Assembly: GCF_029338335.1 (NCBI RefSeq)
Contig: NZ_CP119797.1
DNA: 64,000 nt
Reading direction: 5' to 3' (one strand)
DNA from: Halomontanus rarus
Lineage (GTDB): Archaea; Halobacteriota; Halobacteria; Halobacteriales; Natrialbaceae
Part shown: positions 8,939 to 17,528 of the stretch, one piece after another
How positions within the stretch are numbered: position 1 is the first letter of the stretch
How the letters are laid out: each line of letters starts with the position of its first letter
The notes under the pieces: generated by a model
What the model was told of the DNA's origin: nothing
The model's input: the letters and a program-made list of their open reading frames with translations, nothing else
Database searches by the model: none
Program-made: the position numbers and the translations under genes

Positions 8939-9778
8939 ATGGACGTCCTGGTAACGGGCGCGTACGGCCGCTGTGGAACCGCCATCATCGATCACCTCCA
9001 CGACCGCGAGGAGTACGACTTCACCTACTACAACCGGTCGGACCGCCCGGACGACCACCCCTACGGCGGCTACGACACCGTCGGCGGCGACGTCGCCGAC
9101 GCCGAGACGCTCCGCGCGGCCTGCGAGGGTCGCGACGCCATTATCCACCTGGCGGCGTACCCGTACACGGAAGGCGACTGGAGCGACGTCCTCGAGCCCA
9201 ACGTCATCGGGATGTACAACGTCTTAGAGGCCGCCCGCGACGCCGAAGTCGAGTCGATCGTCTTCGGCTCGACGAACCACGTCATGGGAATGTACGAGAT
9301 CGAACACGCTCCGGAGCTCTACTCGCCGGGGTACGGACTCGTGCTCGACCACACGGATCCCGTCCGCCCGGACTCGCTCTACGGGGCCTCCAAGAGCTTC
9401 GGCGAGGACCTCGGCCGGTACTACGTCGAGAGCTACGAGTACCCCCGGCGGTTCTACGCGCTGCGGATCTGCACCGTCAACATGCCGGAGTACGACCACC
9501 CCTACGGGGACGCCGAATCGGGGGTCGACGACGGCGAGTTCGAACGCGACAGCGAGGAGTACGAACGGTGGGTCGCCCGGATGAAGGCGACCTGGCAGTC
9601 CCGGCGGGACTTCGCCCATCAGGTCGACTGCTGTCTGCAGGACGACACCGTCGAGTTCGACGTCTTCAGCGGCGTGAGCGCGAACCAGCGCCGGTGGTAC
9701 GACCTCGAGCACGCGCGGGCCGTCATCGGCTACGATCCCCAGGACGACGCCGAGGAGTGGGACGCGCCGCCGGAGTAG
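8939..9778 (+). CDS. Uronate dehydrogenase-like extended SDR
   Basis: This 279-aa NAD(P)-dependent enzyme has an N-terminal Rossmann motif (VTGAYGRCG, residues 5-13), a Ser in FGSTNHV (S111) and the Y148-x3-K152 pair (YGASK). The STNHVMG stretch and the length match uronate dehydrogenases and the related haloarchaeal glucose-6-phosphate dehydrogenase (Azf). In this setting the likely reaction is oxidation of D-galacturonate (or glucuronate) to the aldaric-acid lactone, the first step of the oxidative uronate route. A lactonase and acid-sugar dehydratases lie nearby. The Azf-like alternative cannot be excluded by sequence reading. A clear TATA box predicts a leaderless message. Confidence 0.82.
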   Translation: MDVLVTGAYGRCGTAIIDHLHDREEYDFTYYNRSDRPDDHPYGGYDTVGGDVADAETLRAACEGRDAIIHLAAYPYTEGDWSDVLEPNVIGMYNVLEAARDAEVESIVFGSTNHVMGMYEIEHAPELYSPGYGLVLDHTDPVRPDSLYGASKSFGEDLGRYYVESYEYPRRFYALRICTVNMPEYDHPYGDAESGVDDGEFERDSEEYERWVARMKATWQSRRDFAHQVDCCLQDDTVEFDVFSGVSANQRRWYDLEHARAVIGYDPQDDAEEWDAPPE

Positions 9779-9868
9779 CCGGACGCGACCGGAAACCGGT
9801 CTCGAGCGCCGATCGTGGCGACGCTCGACCCCAACGGATTTATATTCGAATTACGTAGCATTCTGCTA

Positions 9869-10102
9869 ATGGCTACCACACAACGAGAGTCGGACGGAGG
9901 TCCCGGACTGTTCGTAACCGCGTTCGACGCGTTTCGAAGCTCGCCGTCGAACATCATCCTCGCGATGGGGGTCGTCCTCTTCGTCATCGGTGCGCTCGTG
10001 CTCCGGGTCGGCGTTCTGGCGGCGATACTCGGCGTGTGGGGCTGTGCGCTCATCCTCCTCGCCGTCAGCATCCGGACGGCTGTCTGGTGGATTCGAAGAT
10101 AG
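9869..10102 (+). CDS. Small two-helix membrane protein
   Basis: A 77-aa protein with a short polar N-terminus and two hydrophobic segments (about residues 30-50 and 52-70), ending in a basic tail (WWIRR). The start at 9869 was preferred over an in-frame ATG at 9815 because a TATA element (TTTATATTC, about 9838-9846) lies about 27 nt before it, which would give a leaderless message. Function is unknown. It lies between the uronate dehydrogenase and DUF296 genes. Confidence 0.65.
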   Translation: MATTQRESDGGPGLFVTAFDAFRSSPSNIILAMGVVLFVIGALVLRVGVLAAILGVWGCALILLAVSIRTAVWWIRR

Positions 10103-10208
10103 CGACGTCCGCCGCCGTTCCGTTCTCTCCGTATTCACCGACCCGCGTCCACCCAGACGGACACCGCCCACCTCGACCGGCCCCCGTCGACGGCTCGACC
10201 GACCACCG

Positions 10209-10667
10209 TCAACGGCTCGACCGACCACCGTCCGCTCGCCGCTGAAGCTGCGAGACGTTTCGGTCACCGGGGCGGCGCTCGAGGTCGATCCCCTCGACTT
10301 TTCGAATCGTGAACTCCCCGAGAACGTTCGTCTCACAGCCGTCCTCGAGGTGGCCGCCGACGGTCCGCTCGCCGTCGAAGGCCGTGATGTGGAGGTGTGG
10401 CTCGCCGTCCGCGACGATCCCGTTGACGTTCGTCACCTCCCACGCGCCCTCGAGTTCCAAGTCCACGTTGCGGTCTCCCTGCTCCTCGGGCAGGTCCGTC
10501 CGGTCCACGTAGTGGATATTGAGCGTGCTAAGCGTCGCGATCCCGGAGACGACGACGCCCGCGTCGACGTCGTGGGCCTCGCAGGCCTCGACGATCGACT
10601 CGAGGACGAGGTCGCCCCGGTCCAGTCGCACGAACACGTGTCCGTCGTCAGATTCGAACGTTTCCAT
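10209..10667 (-). CDS. PPC (DUF296) domain protein
   Basis: A 152-aa protein formed almost wholly by one PPC/DUF296 domain (plants and prokaryotes conserved). Recognisable strands are FVRLDRGDLVLESI, GVVVSGIATLS, the central EPHLHITAFDG and the end GEFTIRKVEGIDL. The His pair in HLH is typical of the prokaryotic trimeric form. Prokaryotic members are cytosolic and of uncertain function; they lack the AT-hook of the plant proteins. A TATA element (CTTTATTCG, about 10694-10702) upstream on the minus strand predicts a leaderless message. The last 20 residues are low-complexity and basic. Confidence 0.85.
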   Translation of the reverse strand: METFESDDGHVFVRLDRGDLVLESIVEACEAHDVDAGVVVSGIATLSTLNIHYVDRTDLPEEQGDRNVDLELEGAWEVTNVNGIVADGEPHLHITAFDGERTVGGHLEDGCETNVLGEFTIRKVEGIDLERRPGDRNVSQLQRRADGGRSSR

Positions 10668-10765
10668 CGTCGTTTCACACTGGACCGGCCGGGCGAATAA
10701 AGGTTGACCTCGAGTCGGTTCCGCCGGCGGGACGCCGCGCGGTCCGGTCGAGCGAGGGGCTCGCG

Positions 10766-11851
10766 CTACCCGAGCATCACTACGCAGACCGGTTTCGCGA
10801 CCGCGGTCTCCGCGACGGCCTCGAGCGCGCCCGACTCGGGATCGACGGCCATCGTGACGACGCTCTCGCCGTGCTGGTTTCCGACGAGGAGGGCGTGCCC
10901 GCCCGGATCGATCGCGAAGGTCCGCGGGGTCTCACCGCGGGTCGACTCGTGGTCGACCGGCCGCAGACTGCCGCTCGCGTCGTCGACCGCGAAACTCGCG
11001 ACGCTGTCGTGACCGCGATTGGTGACGTACGCCCACCGGCCGGAGGGGTGGACGTGGATATCCGAGGCCGCGTTCTCGCCGTCGAACCCCGGCGGCAGCG
11101 TGTCTACAGTATCGATCGTCTCGAGCGCGCCGGTCTCCGGGTCGCGCTCGAGGGCGGTCACCGTCGAGTCGAGTTCGTCGACGACGTACGCGAACCGGCC
11201 CGAGGGGTGGAAAGCGAGGTGGCGCGGACCGGCGCCGTCGTGGACGCGAGTCGCGGGCGGATCGGCCGGTCGGAGCCGTCCCCGCCCGAAATCGGGACGG
11301 TAGATCGCGATCCGATCGGTTCCGAGATCGGGGACGTAGACGAACCGGTTCGCCGGTCCGGGCGCGACGAAGTGCGGGTGCGGGGCCGCCTGTCGGTCCG
11401 GATCGGGACCGCCGCCCTCGTGCCCGACAACGTCGCAGGCGGCCTCGAGACGGCCGTCCTCGGCGATCGGGTACATCGCGACGGTTCCACCTCGGTAGTT
11501 CGCGGCGTATGCGTACCGTCCCTCGCCGTCGACGCTGACGTAACAGGGGCCGGCGCCTTCGCTCGAGCGCCGGTTCAGGAGGTCGACGTCGCCGGTCGTC
11601 CGGTCGAAGCGGAACGCCGACACCGTGCCGCCGTCGATCCGCTCGACCGCGTAGAGCGTGTTCCCGTCGGGACCGATCGCCAGAAACGACGGGTTCTCGA
11701 CGGGCGTGGTGGCGACGCGGGTCAGGTGCCCCGACGCCGGGTCCAGACGGTAGCCGTGGACGGCGCCGCTCCCGTCGTCGGCACCCGAGGCGATCACCGC
11801 CAGCGGCGGGTCGGAGCGAGCGTCGCGCGAAGTCGAGTGCTGATCGGTCAC
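10766..11851 (-). CDS. Lactonase with seven-bladed beta-propeller (aldarolactonase or 6-phosphogluconolactonase-like)
   Basis: The 361-aa protein shows repeated propeller blades, each with a pattern such as HPSGRFAYVVDE, HPSGRWAYVTNR and DPGGHALLVGNQ, the signature of the Pgl/lactonase family (PF10282). It has no signal peptide. GTG at 11851 is the start used; residues 1-15 are polar and may be dispensable. In the neighbourhood of a uronate dehydrogenase it would hydrolyse galactaro- or glucaro-lactone to the aldaric acid before dehydration. Carboxymuconate lactonizing and 6-phosphogluconolactonase activities exist in the same family, so the substrate is inferred from context. Confidence 0.85.
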   Translation of the reverse strand: MTDQHSTSRDARSDPPLAVIASGADDGSGAVHGYRLDPASGHLTRVATTPVENPSFLAIGPDGNTLYAVERIDGGTVSAFRFDRTTGDVDLLNRRSSEGAGPCYVSVDGEGRYAYAANYRGGTVAMYPIAEDGRLEAACDVVGHEGGGPDPDRQAAPHPHFVAPGPANRFVYVPDLGTDRIAIYRPDFGRGRLRPADPPATRVHDGAGPRHLAFHPSGRFAYVVDELDSTVTALERDPETGALETIDTVDTLPPGFDGENAASDIHVHPSGRWAYVTNRGHDSVASFAVDDASGSLRPVDHESTRGETPRTFAIDPGGHALLVGNQHGESVVTMAVDPESGALEAVAETAVAKPVCVVMLG

Positions 11852-11920
11852 GACCGGTCGTACGGTCTCGAACGACCTGACTGTACTGGTCGACGTCGCC
11901 GTCTCGAGCCAACCGGGACG

Positions 11921-12946
11921 CTACCGCCCGCCGCGGACGGCCTCGAGGTCGACGTCGACCCACTCGCCGCGTTCGACCGACTCCTGTGCCGCGAACACGA
12001 TGTCGAGGGCCTTCCTGGCTTCCGCCGGCGGCACCATGGGCTCGCGTCCTTCGAGAAGCGCCCTCACGAAGTCGCGTACCTGCCCCTCGATCTCCGGCCC
12101 CAGCTCGAAGTCGTAGGCCGTCGTGTCCGCGTCGACCGGGCCGTCGACCGTCTCGAACGCCTCAAGCCCCTCGTCTCCCTGACGCCACTCGATCGTCCCC
12201 TCGGTTCCGTGGACCTGCACGGTGATCGGTCGCTGCGGGTAGACCGCCGTACTCGCTGTGATCTGGCCGCGGGCGCCGTTCTCGAAGACGACGCTCGCGA
12301 CCGCCGTGTCGGGGGCCTCGACGTCGTGGTGGCACGTCTCGAGGTCGGCAGCGATCCGCTCGACGTCGCCGACGATCCACTGGAGGAGGTCGATGCCGTG
12401 GAGCGCCTGCGTGAGGAGGATCCCGCCGTCGAGGTCGGTCGAGCCGTGCCAGCCCTCGTAGTAGGATGCGGCTCGATGCCACTTGACCTGCACGTCGGCG
12501 AGGACGACGTCGCCGAGTCGGCCGTCGGCGACCGCCTCGCGGGTCAGACGGGGTCCGCCGAGAGTCCGTCGGTTGAAGATCCCGGCGAGCACGACGCCCT
12601 CGCGCTCGCAGGCCTCGGTCATGCGATCGACGCGCTCGGGCGTGATATCGAGCGGTTTCTCACAGAGGATGTCGACGCCGGTCTCCGCGAGCGCCGTCAC
12701 GATGTCCGCGTGAGTCCCGTTCGGCGTACAGACGCTCACCGCGTCCAGATTCGCGTCGACGACCATCTCCACCGGATCGCGGTACCACGCGACGTCGCGG
12801 GCCGTCGCGAACTCGCGGGCGATCTCCTCGTCGACGTCCGCGCAGGCGACGAGCGTCGCGTCCGCGGTCCCCTCGACGGCCGCCGCGTGCGTCGTTCCCA
12901 TGCCGGCACAGCCGACCACACCGTATCGTAGCGTCTCGGTTTCCAT
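11921..12946 (-). CDS. Gfo/Idh/MocA-family oxidoreductase
   Basis: A 341-aa NAD(P)-dependent oxidoreductase. The N-terminal Rossmann domain has GVVGCAGMG; residues near 100 carry the family CEKPLDI motif with the conserved Glu-Lys-Pro. The C-terminal alpha/beta domain has the substrate-site pattern GGILLTQALHGIDLLQWI with the usual His-x-x-Asp. The start at 12946 begins directly at the Rossmann strand. Members act on sugars or inositols at a C-OH. It ends 69 nt from the lactonase start and could be cotranscribed with it, so a sugar or sugar-acid substrate linked to pectin (for example a rhamnose-derived or methylated sugar) is plausible. Confidence 0.88.
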   Translation of the reverse strand: METETLRYGVVGCAGMGTTHAAAVEGTADATLVACADVDEEIAREFATARDVAWYRDPVEMVVDANLDAVSVCTPNGTHADIVTALAETGVDILCEKPLDITPERVDRMTEACEREGVVLAGIFNRRTLGGPRLTREAVADGRLGDVVLADVQVKWHRAASYYEGWHGSTDLDGGILLTQALHGIDLLQWIVGDVERIAADLETCHHDVEAPDTAVASVVFENGARGQITASTAVYPQRPITVQVHGTEGTIEWRQGDEGLEAFETVDGPVDADTTAYDFELGPEIEGQVRDFVRALLEGREPMVPPAEARKALDIVFAAQESVERGEWVDVDLEAVRGGR

Positions 12947-13091
12947 CGGTACCCTCACTCGGCGGCACCGAGTTAGGGGTTTTGGGTCGCACTCGAGCGA
13001 CGCGTCCGATCGCACCGGATTCGCTCCGCCGGAACCCCGTCGACGACCGGAAGACGTACGCTCAAGTATCGGCGTGCGGTAGGACCGAGCG

Positions 13092-13901
13092 ATGTGTCCA
13101 CAACTCTCGAACGCGGTCGCGGTCGTCACCGGCGGCGGCAGGGGAATCGGCGAGGCGACCTGTCTGCGGCTCGCCGAAGACGGGGCGACGGTCGTCGCCG
13201 TCGACGTCCGGGGCGACGACGCCGAGGCGACGGCGGCGGCGATCGAACGGACCGGCGGAGAAGGGGAAGCGATCGGCCTCGAGGCCGACGTCGCCGACGA
13301 ATCGGCGGTCGAATCGATGGCGGAGACGGTCGTCGATCGGTTCGGCCGCGTCGACGTGCTCGTGAACAACGCCGCGATCCGCGTCGAACCGCGGCCCGTG
13401 ACCGAGGCCGACGCGGAGAGCTGGGACCGCATTCTCGGCGTGAACCTCGAGGGGGCGGCCTTCTGTGCGAAACACCTCGTCCCGCACATGCCGGAGGGTG
13501 GGGCGGTCGTCAACGTCGCCTCCAACGGCGCTGCCGTCGGCCGACCGAACTGGTCGCAGTACGACGCCACCAAGGGGGCGCTCGTCTCGATGACCAAGGA
13601 CATGGCCTGCGATCACGCCCCTGACGGGATCCGGGTGAACGCCGTCTCGCCGGGCTGGGTCATCACCGAGTACCACCTGCCCGACGACGAGGCCGAAGCC
13701 GAGGCGTTCTTCGCGGCGAAGACCGCCCCGCACGCGGACGGACCGGGTATCCTCAAGCGCGCTGCGGAACCGCGGGAAGTCGCCGACGCGATCCGCTTTC
13801 TGGCCTCCGAGGAGGCCTCGTTCGTCACCGGCACGAACCTCGAGGTCGACGGCGGCGTCGCAGCCGTGGGGAAGGGCCTCGAGTGGAACTCGCTGTCCTG
13901 A
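13092..13901 (+). CDS. SDR-family oxidoreductase (glucose dehydrogenase or KduD-like)
   Basis: The 269-aa classical short-chain dehydrogenase has the cofactor motif TGGGRGIG (residues 13-20), NNAA (93-96) and a Ser-Tyr-Lys catalytic set at S144, Y157 and K161 (YDATK). Its end has the VTGTNLEVDGG pattern of the family. D38 after the second strand suggests NAD preference. KduD, which reduces the DKI product of unsaturated galacturonate to 2-keto-3-deoxygluconate, is in this family and would fit a lyase-based pathway, but no residue decides this. Its stop lies 1 nt from the stop of the convergent dehydratase gene. Confidence 0.87.
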   Translation: MCPQLSNAVAVVTGGGRGIGEATCLRLAEDGATVVAVDVRGDDAEATAAAIERTGGEGEAIGLEADVADESAVESMAETVVDRFGRVDVLVNNAAIRVEPRPVTEADAESWDRILGVNLEGAAFCAKHLVPHMPEGGAVVNVASNGAAVGRPNWSQYDATKGALVSMTKDMACDHAPDGIRVNAVSPGWVITEYHLPDDEAEAEAFFAAKTAPHADGPGILKRAAEPREVADAIRFLASEEASFVTGTNLEVDGGVAAVGKGLEWNSLS

Positions 13902-13902
13902 A

Positions 13903-15042
13903 TCAGTTCCTCGCCTCAAGGCGGTTCGCGTCGACGAACTCCCAGTCGAAGTCGTACCCCAGACCCGGTTCCTGAGGGACGGAGACCGTGCCGTCGTCGT
14001 TCAACGGATCGATCGGCTCGGCGAGCCACGGCGTCGCCGCCTCGTAGTCGTACTCGGGGTGCAGGAGGCCGCGCTCGTAGTACTCGCCGGGCTGGGTCAT
14101 CGCTCCGAGCAGGTGGAGGTTGGGCGCGTTGGCTCCGTGGACTTCGCAGGCGACGGTGAACGACTCGCAGAGGTGGACGGTCTTCAGTGCGGGCGTGAGG
14201 CCGCCGACGTCGTGGACGCCGACGCGACTGACGTCCGCGATGTCGCGTTTGAGCCACTCCGCCCTGGTGTAGGGTCCGCCTTCCGCCGTCTCCGGGCCGA
14301 CGATCGGGACGCCGACCTCGTCCGTGAGCCACTCGTAGGCCGACAGCGAGTGCTCGTCCATCGGCTCTTCGAACCACCGGAACTCGAGGTCGGCGAGCGC
14401 GCGTCCGATGCGAGCCGCGTCCGTCCGCGCGTAGTAGTGGTGGGAGTCGAGCATCAGGTCGACGTCGGGACCGACGCGCTCGCGGACGGCGCGACAGGCC
14501 GCGACGACGCGATCGGGGTCCGCGTCGAACGGCGGCATCCACGTGTGGAGTTTCACCGCACCGTGTCCGCGGTCGACGAGTTCCGCGGCGAAGTCGGCGT
14601 ACGCCTCGGGCGTCCCTAGACCGTCGGGGTCGTCGTCGCCGACCATCGTGCTCGCGTAGGCGGGAATTCGGTCCCGATGGCCGCCCAGGAGTCGGTAGAC
14701 CGGCTCGTCGTAGTACTTGCCCGCGACGTCCCATAGGGCGCAGTCGATCCGGGAGACGGTCCCGGCGACGAGCGACGCTCGATGGAGGCGCTGTGAGCGA
14801 TAGAGCTGCTGCCAACGTCGCTCTCGCTCGAGCGGATCGGCCCCCTCGAGGTAGCGTGCGGCGAGGTCGTTGGCCGCCCGGGTGCCGCCGGGACAGTAGC
14901 CGTCGGGACCGCCGTCGACGACCACGCGCGTGATCGTCCCGATCGCTTCTCGGGGTTCGCCGGGGTGGGCGTGGCCCTTCTCGTCCGCTCGTTTCGTCGA
15001 CTGGTACGTGAACTCGATCGTTTCGATATCTCGGATCTCCAT
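13903..15042 (-). CDS. Second enolase-superfamily acid-sugar dehydratase
   Basis: The 379-aa protein is another mandelate racemase-group member but differs from the 7.6-kb enzyme. It has K164-x-H166 (VKLHTW) instead of K-x-K, a metal ligand D199 (LMLDSHHYY), a Glu in WFEEPMD, a Glu in VGPETAEGG, and a late His in CEVHGAN. The K-x-H pattern and GANAPNLH occur in sugar-acid dehydratases of unassigned or fuconate/galactonate type. Two different dehydratases suggest that the island handles at least two acid sugars. The substrate is unknown. Upstream of the ATG lies a purine-rich repeat tract rather than a clear TATA box. Confidence 0.83.
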   Translation of the reverse strand: MEIRDIETIEFTYQSTKRADEKGHAHPGEPREAIGTITRVVVDGGPDGYCPGGTRAANDLAARYLEGADPLERERRWQQLYRSQRLHRASLVAGTVSRIDCALWDVAGKYYDEPVYRLLGGHRDRIPAYASTMVGDDDPDGLGTPEAYADFAAELVDRGHGAVKLHTWMPPFDADPDRVVAACRAVRERVGPDVDLMLDSHHYYARTDAARIGRALADLEFRWFEEPMDEHSLSAYEWLTDEVGVPIVGPETAEGGPYTRAEWLKRDIADVSRVGVHDVGGLTPALKTVHLCESFTVACEVHGANAPNLHLLGAMTQPGEYYERGLLHPEYDYEAATPWLAEPIDPLNDDGTVSVPQEPGLGYDFDWEFVDANRLEARN

Positions 15043-15045
15043 TTT

Positions 15046-15115
15046 GGTCTCATTTCGCTCCCGCGTTCGTTTTCGTGCTCGTTCTCGCTCTCGCCTTCGC
15101 GTTTGCGCTTGCTCG
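15046..15115 (-). repeat. Purine-rich GCGARN-type low-complexity tract upstream of a dehydratase gene
   Basis: On the minus strand, just before the ATG at 15042, the sequence is an almost uninterrupted run of degenerate hexamers such as GCGAGA, GCGAAG and ACGAAA. It is almost free of pyrimidines except for regular C residues. It is not part of a recognised protein. Confidence 0.5.
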
Positions 15116-15330
15116 TACTCCCACCTTCTCCCATCCGTCCCACCGCGCGGACGGAACGGATTCCGGTAGCTCGAAGGGGAAAGGCGCCGTCGCCGGCCGA
15201 AAACGTGGGAAGACCGTGCGCTCGCCGTCCGCGTACTCCTCGAGATCGCAATTGTGACGCCGATTCGAGCGTCGAAACGCGAGTCGGACTCGGGCTCGAA
15301 CTCGAGCGACGATCGCCGGTCGCCGACCGA

Positions 15331-17499
15331 TCAGTCGTCGGTGATCGACGGACTGTGCCAGTACTCGTGGTGCTCGTCGGTTCGGAAACAGGCCGCCTCG
15401 TGGAAGTTGGCGGCCGAGGCCTCGCGCGGTTCCGGGTGCTCGGTCGTACAGACCTCGCGGGCCTCGGGACAGCGGGTGTGGTACCGACAGCCGCTGGGCG
15501 GGTTCGTCGGGTCCGGAACGTCGATGTTGCGGACCGGCGACTCGCCGCCCATGCCGCCGCCCTCGAAGTCGAGTTCGGGCGTCGCCCAGCGCAACGCCTG
15601 CGTGTAGGGGTGTTGAGGATCGTGGATGATCTCCTCCGGGCGGCCGATCTCGACCAGTTCGCCGAGGTAGACCACGCCGATACGTCCGCCCGTCTTCTCC
15701 GCGATGTACCGGGCGTTCGAGAGGTCGTGGGAGACGAACAGGTACGACGTGTCGAACTGCTCTTGCAGTTCGATCATCAGGTCCATCATCTCGACCCGGA
15801 GGGAGACGTCGAGCGCCGAGACCGGCTCGTCGGCTAGGATGAGGTCGGGGTTCATCAACATCGCCCGGATCAGGGCGACCCGCTGTTGCTCGCCGCCCGA
15901 GAGCTGGTGGGGATAGCGGTCGATGTAGTCCTCCGCGGGCGCCATGCCGACGTGCTCGAGCAAGCTGACGATCCGCGACTTCCTGTCGTTGCCGTCCAGT
16001 TCGGGGTTCCAGCGCTTGAGGGGAACCTCGAGGCTCGTGCCGACGCGGCGGTGGGCGTTGAGCGCGCTGCCGGGGTCCTGGTGGACGATCTGGAGCGCGC
16101 GTCGGACGGCGTCGAACGACATCGACCCGTCGCCACCGGTCCGTTTCAGGTCCCAGATGTCCTGTCCCTTGTACTTCACCGAGCCGCCGGTCGGCTCTTG
16201 GAGGCCGACCGCGGTCTTGCCGAAGGTGGTCTTCCCGCAGCCGCTTTCGCCGACGAGGACGACGACGTCGTTCTCGTAGATGTCCAGCGAGATGCCGTCG
16301 ACCGCCTGGACGGTGTCGGGCTCGGAGAAGAAGTCGAGGAAGCCCCCCTCCTTCTCGAAGTGGACTTCGACGTCCTCGAGCGAGACGAGCGGACCGTCGG
16401 CCCTCGAGGGCCCCGGCGCGCTGTCGATCGCGTCGATCCCCTCGACGTCCCACTCCTCGGTCATCGGGATGGTCTCGGGTGCGTCCTCCCAGTAGTGGCA
16501 GTTGGCGACGTGGTCGCCGCCGTCGCCGACCGGGTACGCTCTGGGGTCGACGTCCACGCACTGTTCGTCCGCGAGCGGACAGCGCAGGTGGAACGAACAG
16601 CCCGAGGGGACGTTCACCGGATCCGGTGCGGAGCCCTCGATCGGCCGCATCGCCTCGATCGGCGAGGCGAGGTTCGGCGTCGACTTGAGGAGCAGCCTCG
16701 TGTAAGGGTGTGAGGCGTGCTGGAGGATCTCCGCCGTCGGCCCGAGTTCGATGAACTCGAAGGCGTACATCACCGCGATCCGATCCGCGAGGTCGGCGAC
16801 CAGCGGCAGGTCGTGAGTGATAAAGAGGATCGTCAGGTCGTACTCCTCTTTGATCTCTTCGATGAGCGAGACGATCGACCGCTGCATCAGCAGGTCCAGC
16901 GCCGCGGTCGGTTCGTCCATCACCAACACGTCCGGCTCGAGGATGAGGCTGAGCGCGATGAGCGTCCGCTGTTTCATCCCGCCGGAGAGCTCGTGGGGAT
17001 AGGAATCGAGGACGCGCTCGGGATCCATGTACAGGTCCGAGATGAGCTGTCTGGCTCGCTCCATCCCCTCGTCGACGTCGTAGTCGTGCGAGGAAAGGGT
17101 CTCGATGAAGTGCGTATCGATCTTTCGGACGGGGTTGAACGAACTCATCGCCCCCTGGAAGACCATCGCGACCTCCTCCCAGCGGAACTGTCGGAGTTCG
17201 TTCTTGTTCAACTCGAGCACGTCGACCGGCTCGCCGCTCTGCGGACGGTAGGTGATCGAACCGTCCAGGACGCCGGGTTCGACGACCGCGTCGAGCAGCG
17301 CCGACGCGAGCATCGACTTGCCGCTGCCGCTCTCGCCGACGACGCCGAAGATTTCGTTGCGTTCGAGGTCGATGCTCACGTCGTCGAGCACGCGCGATTC
17401 GCCGCGTTCCATGCCGAACCGAACGGTGGCGTTCCGGATCTCCATGACCGGATCGTTCGCCGTGGGATCGTCGAGGTATGTGGATTGTGATGTCGTCAT
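15331..17499 (-). CDS. Fused double ABC ATPase of peptide/oligosaccharide importer (DppD-DppF fusion)
   Basis: A 722-aa protein that joins both cytoplasmic ATPases of an Opp/Dpp-type importer in one chain. The first half has Walker A GESGSGKS near residues 54-61 and signature LSGGMKQR. The second has Walker A GESGCGKTT near 415 and signature LSGGEQQR. Each half ends in the oligopeptide-type Cys motif (GCSFHLRCP and GCRYHTRCP). The start at 17499 gives a short polar leader before the first nucleotide-binding domain. It lies 29 nt after the permease gene and completes the importer. Members of this transporter family carry oligosaccharides in several archaea, so oligogalacturonide import is the best guess here. 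Confidence 0.93.
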   Translation of the reverse strand: MTTSQSTYLDDPTANDPVMEIRNATVRFGMERGESRVLDDVSIDLERNEIFGVVGESGSGKSMLASALLDAVVEPGVLDGSITYRPQSGEPVDVLELNKNELRQFRWEEVAMVFQGAMSSFNPVRKIDTHFIETLSSHDYDVDEGMERARQLISDLYMDPERVLDSYPHELSGGMKQRTLIALSLILEPDVLVMDEPTAALDLLMQRSIVSLIEEIKEEYDLTILFITHDLPLVADLADRIAVMYAFEFIELGPTAEILQHASHPYTRLLLKSTPNLASPIEAMRPIEGSAPDPVNVPSGCSFHLRCPLADEQCVDVDPRAYPVGDGGDHVANCHYWEDAPETIPMTEEWDVEGIDAIDSAPGPSRADGPLVSLEDVEVHFEKEGGFLDFFSEPDTVQAVDGISLDIYENDVVVLVGESGCGKTTFGKTAVGLQEPTGGSVKYKGQDIWDLKRTGGDGSMSFDAVRRALQIVHQDPGSALNAHRRVGTSLEVPLKRWNPELDGNDRKSRIVSLLEHVGMAPAEDYIDRYPHQLSGGEQQRVALIRAMLMNPDLILADEPVSALDVSLRVEMMDLMIELQEQFDTSYLFVSHDLSNARYIAEKTGGRIGVVYLGELVEIGRPEEIIHDPQHPYTQALRWATPELDFEGGGMGGESPVRNIDVPDPTNPPSGCRYHTRCPEAREVCTTEHPEPREASAANFHEAACFRTDEHHEYWHSPSITDD

Positions 17500-17528
17500 C
17501 GTGTGTCTAATATCGTTCTCTATCTCTC

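Noticed and set aside
10871..12931. 686-codon open frame on the plus strand
   Set aside because: Antisense to the lactonase and Gfo/Idh/MocA genes, which have clear family motifs. Its composition (Val, Arg, Asp rich) is typical of shadow frames.
14965..15837. Apparent membrane/basic protein on the plus strand
   Set aside because: It is generated by reading across the purine/pyrimidine tract and the antisense of the fused ATPase.
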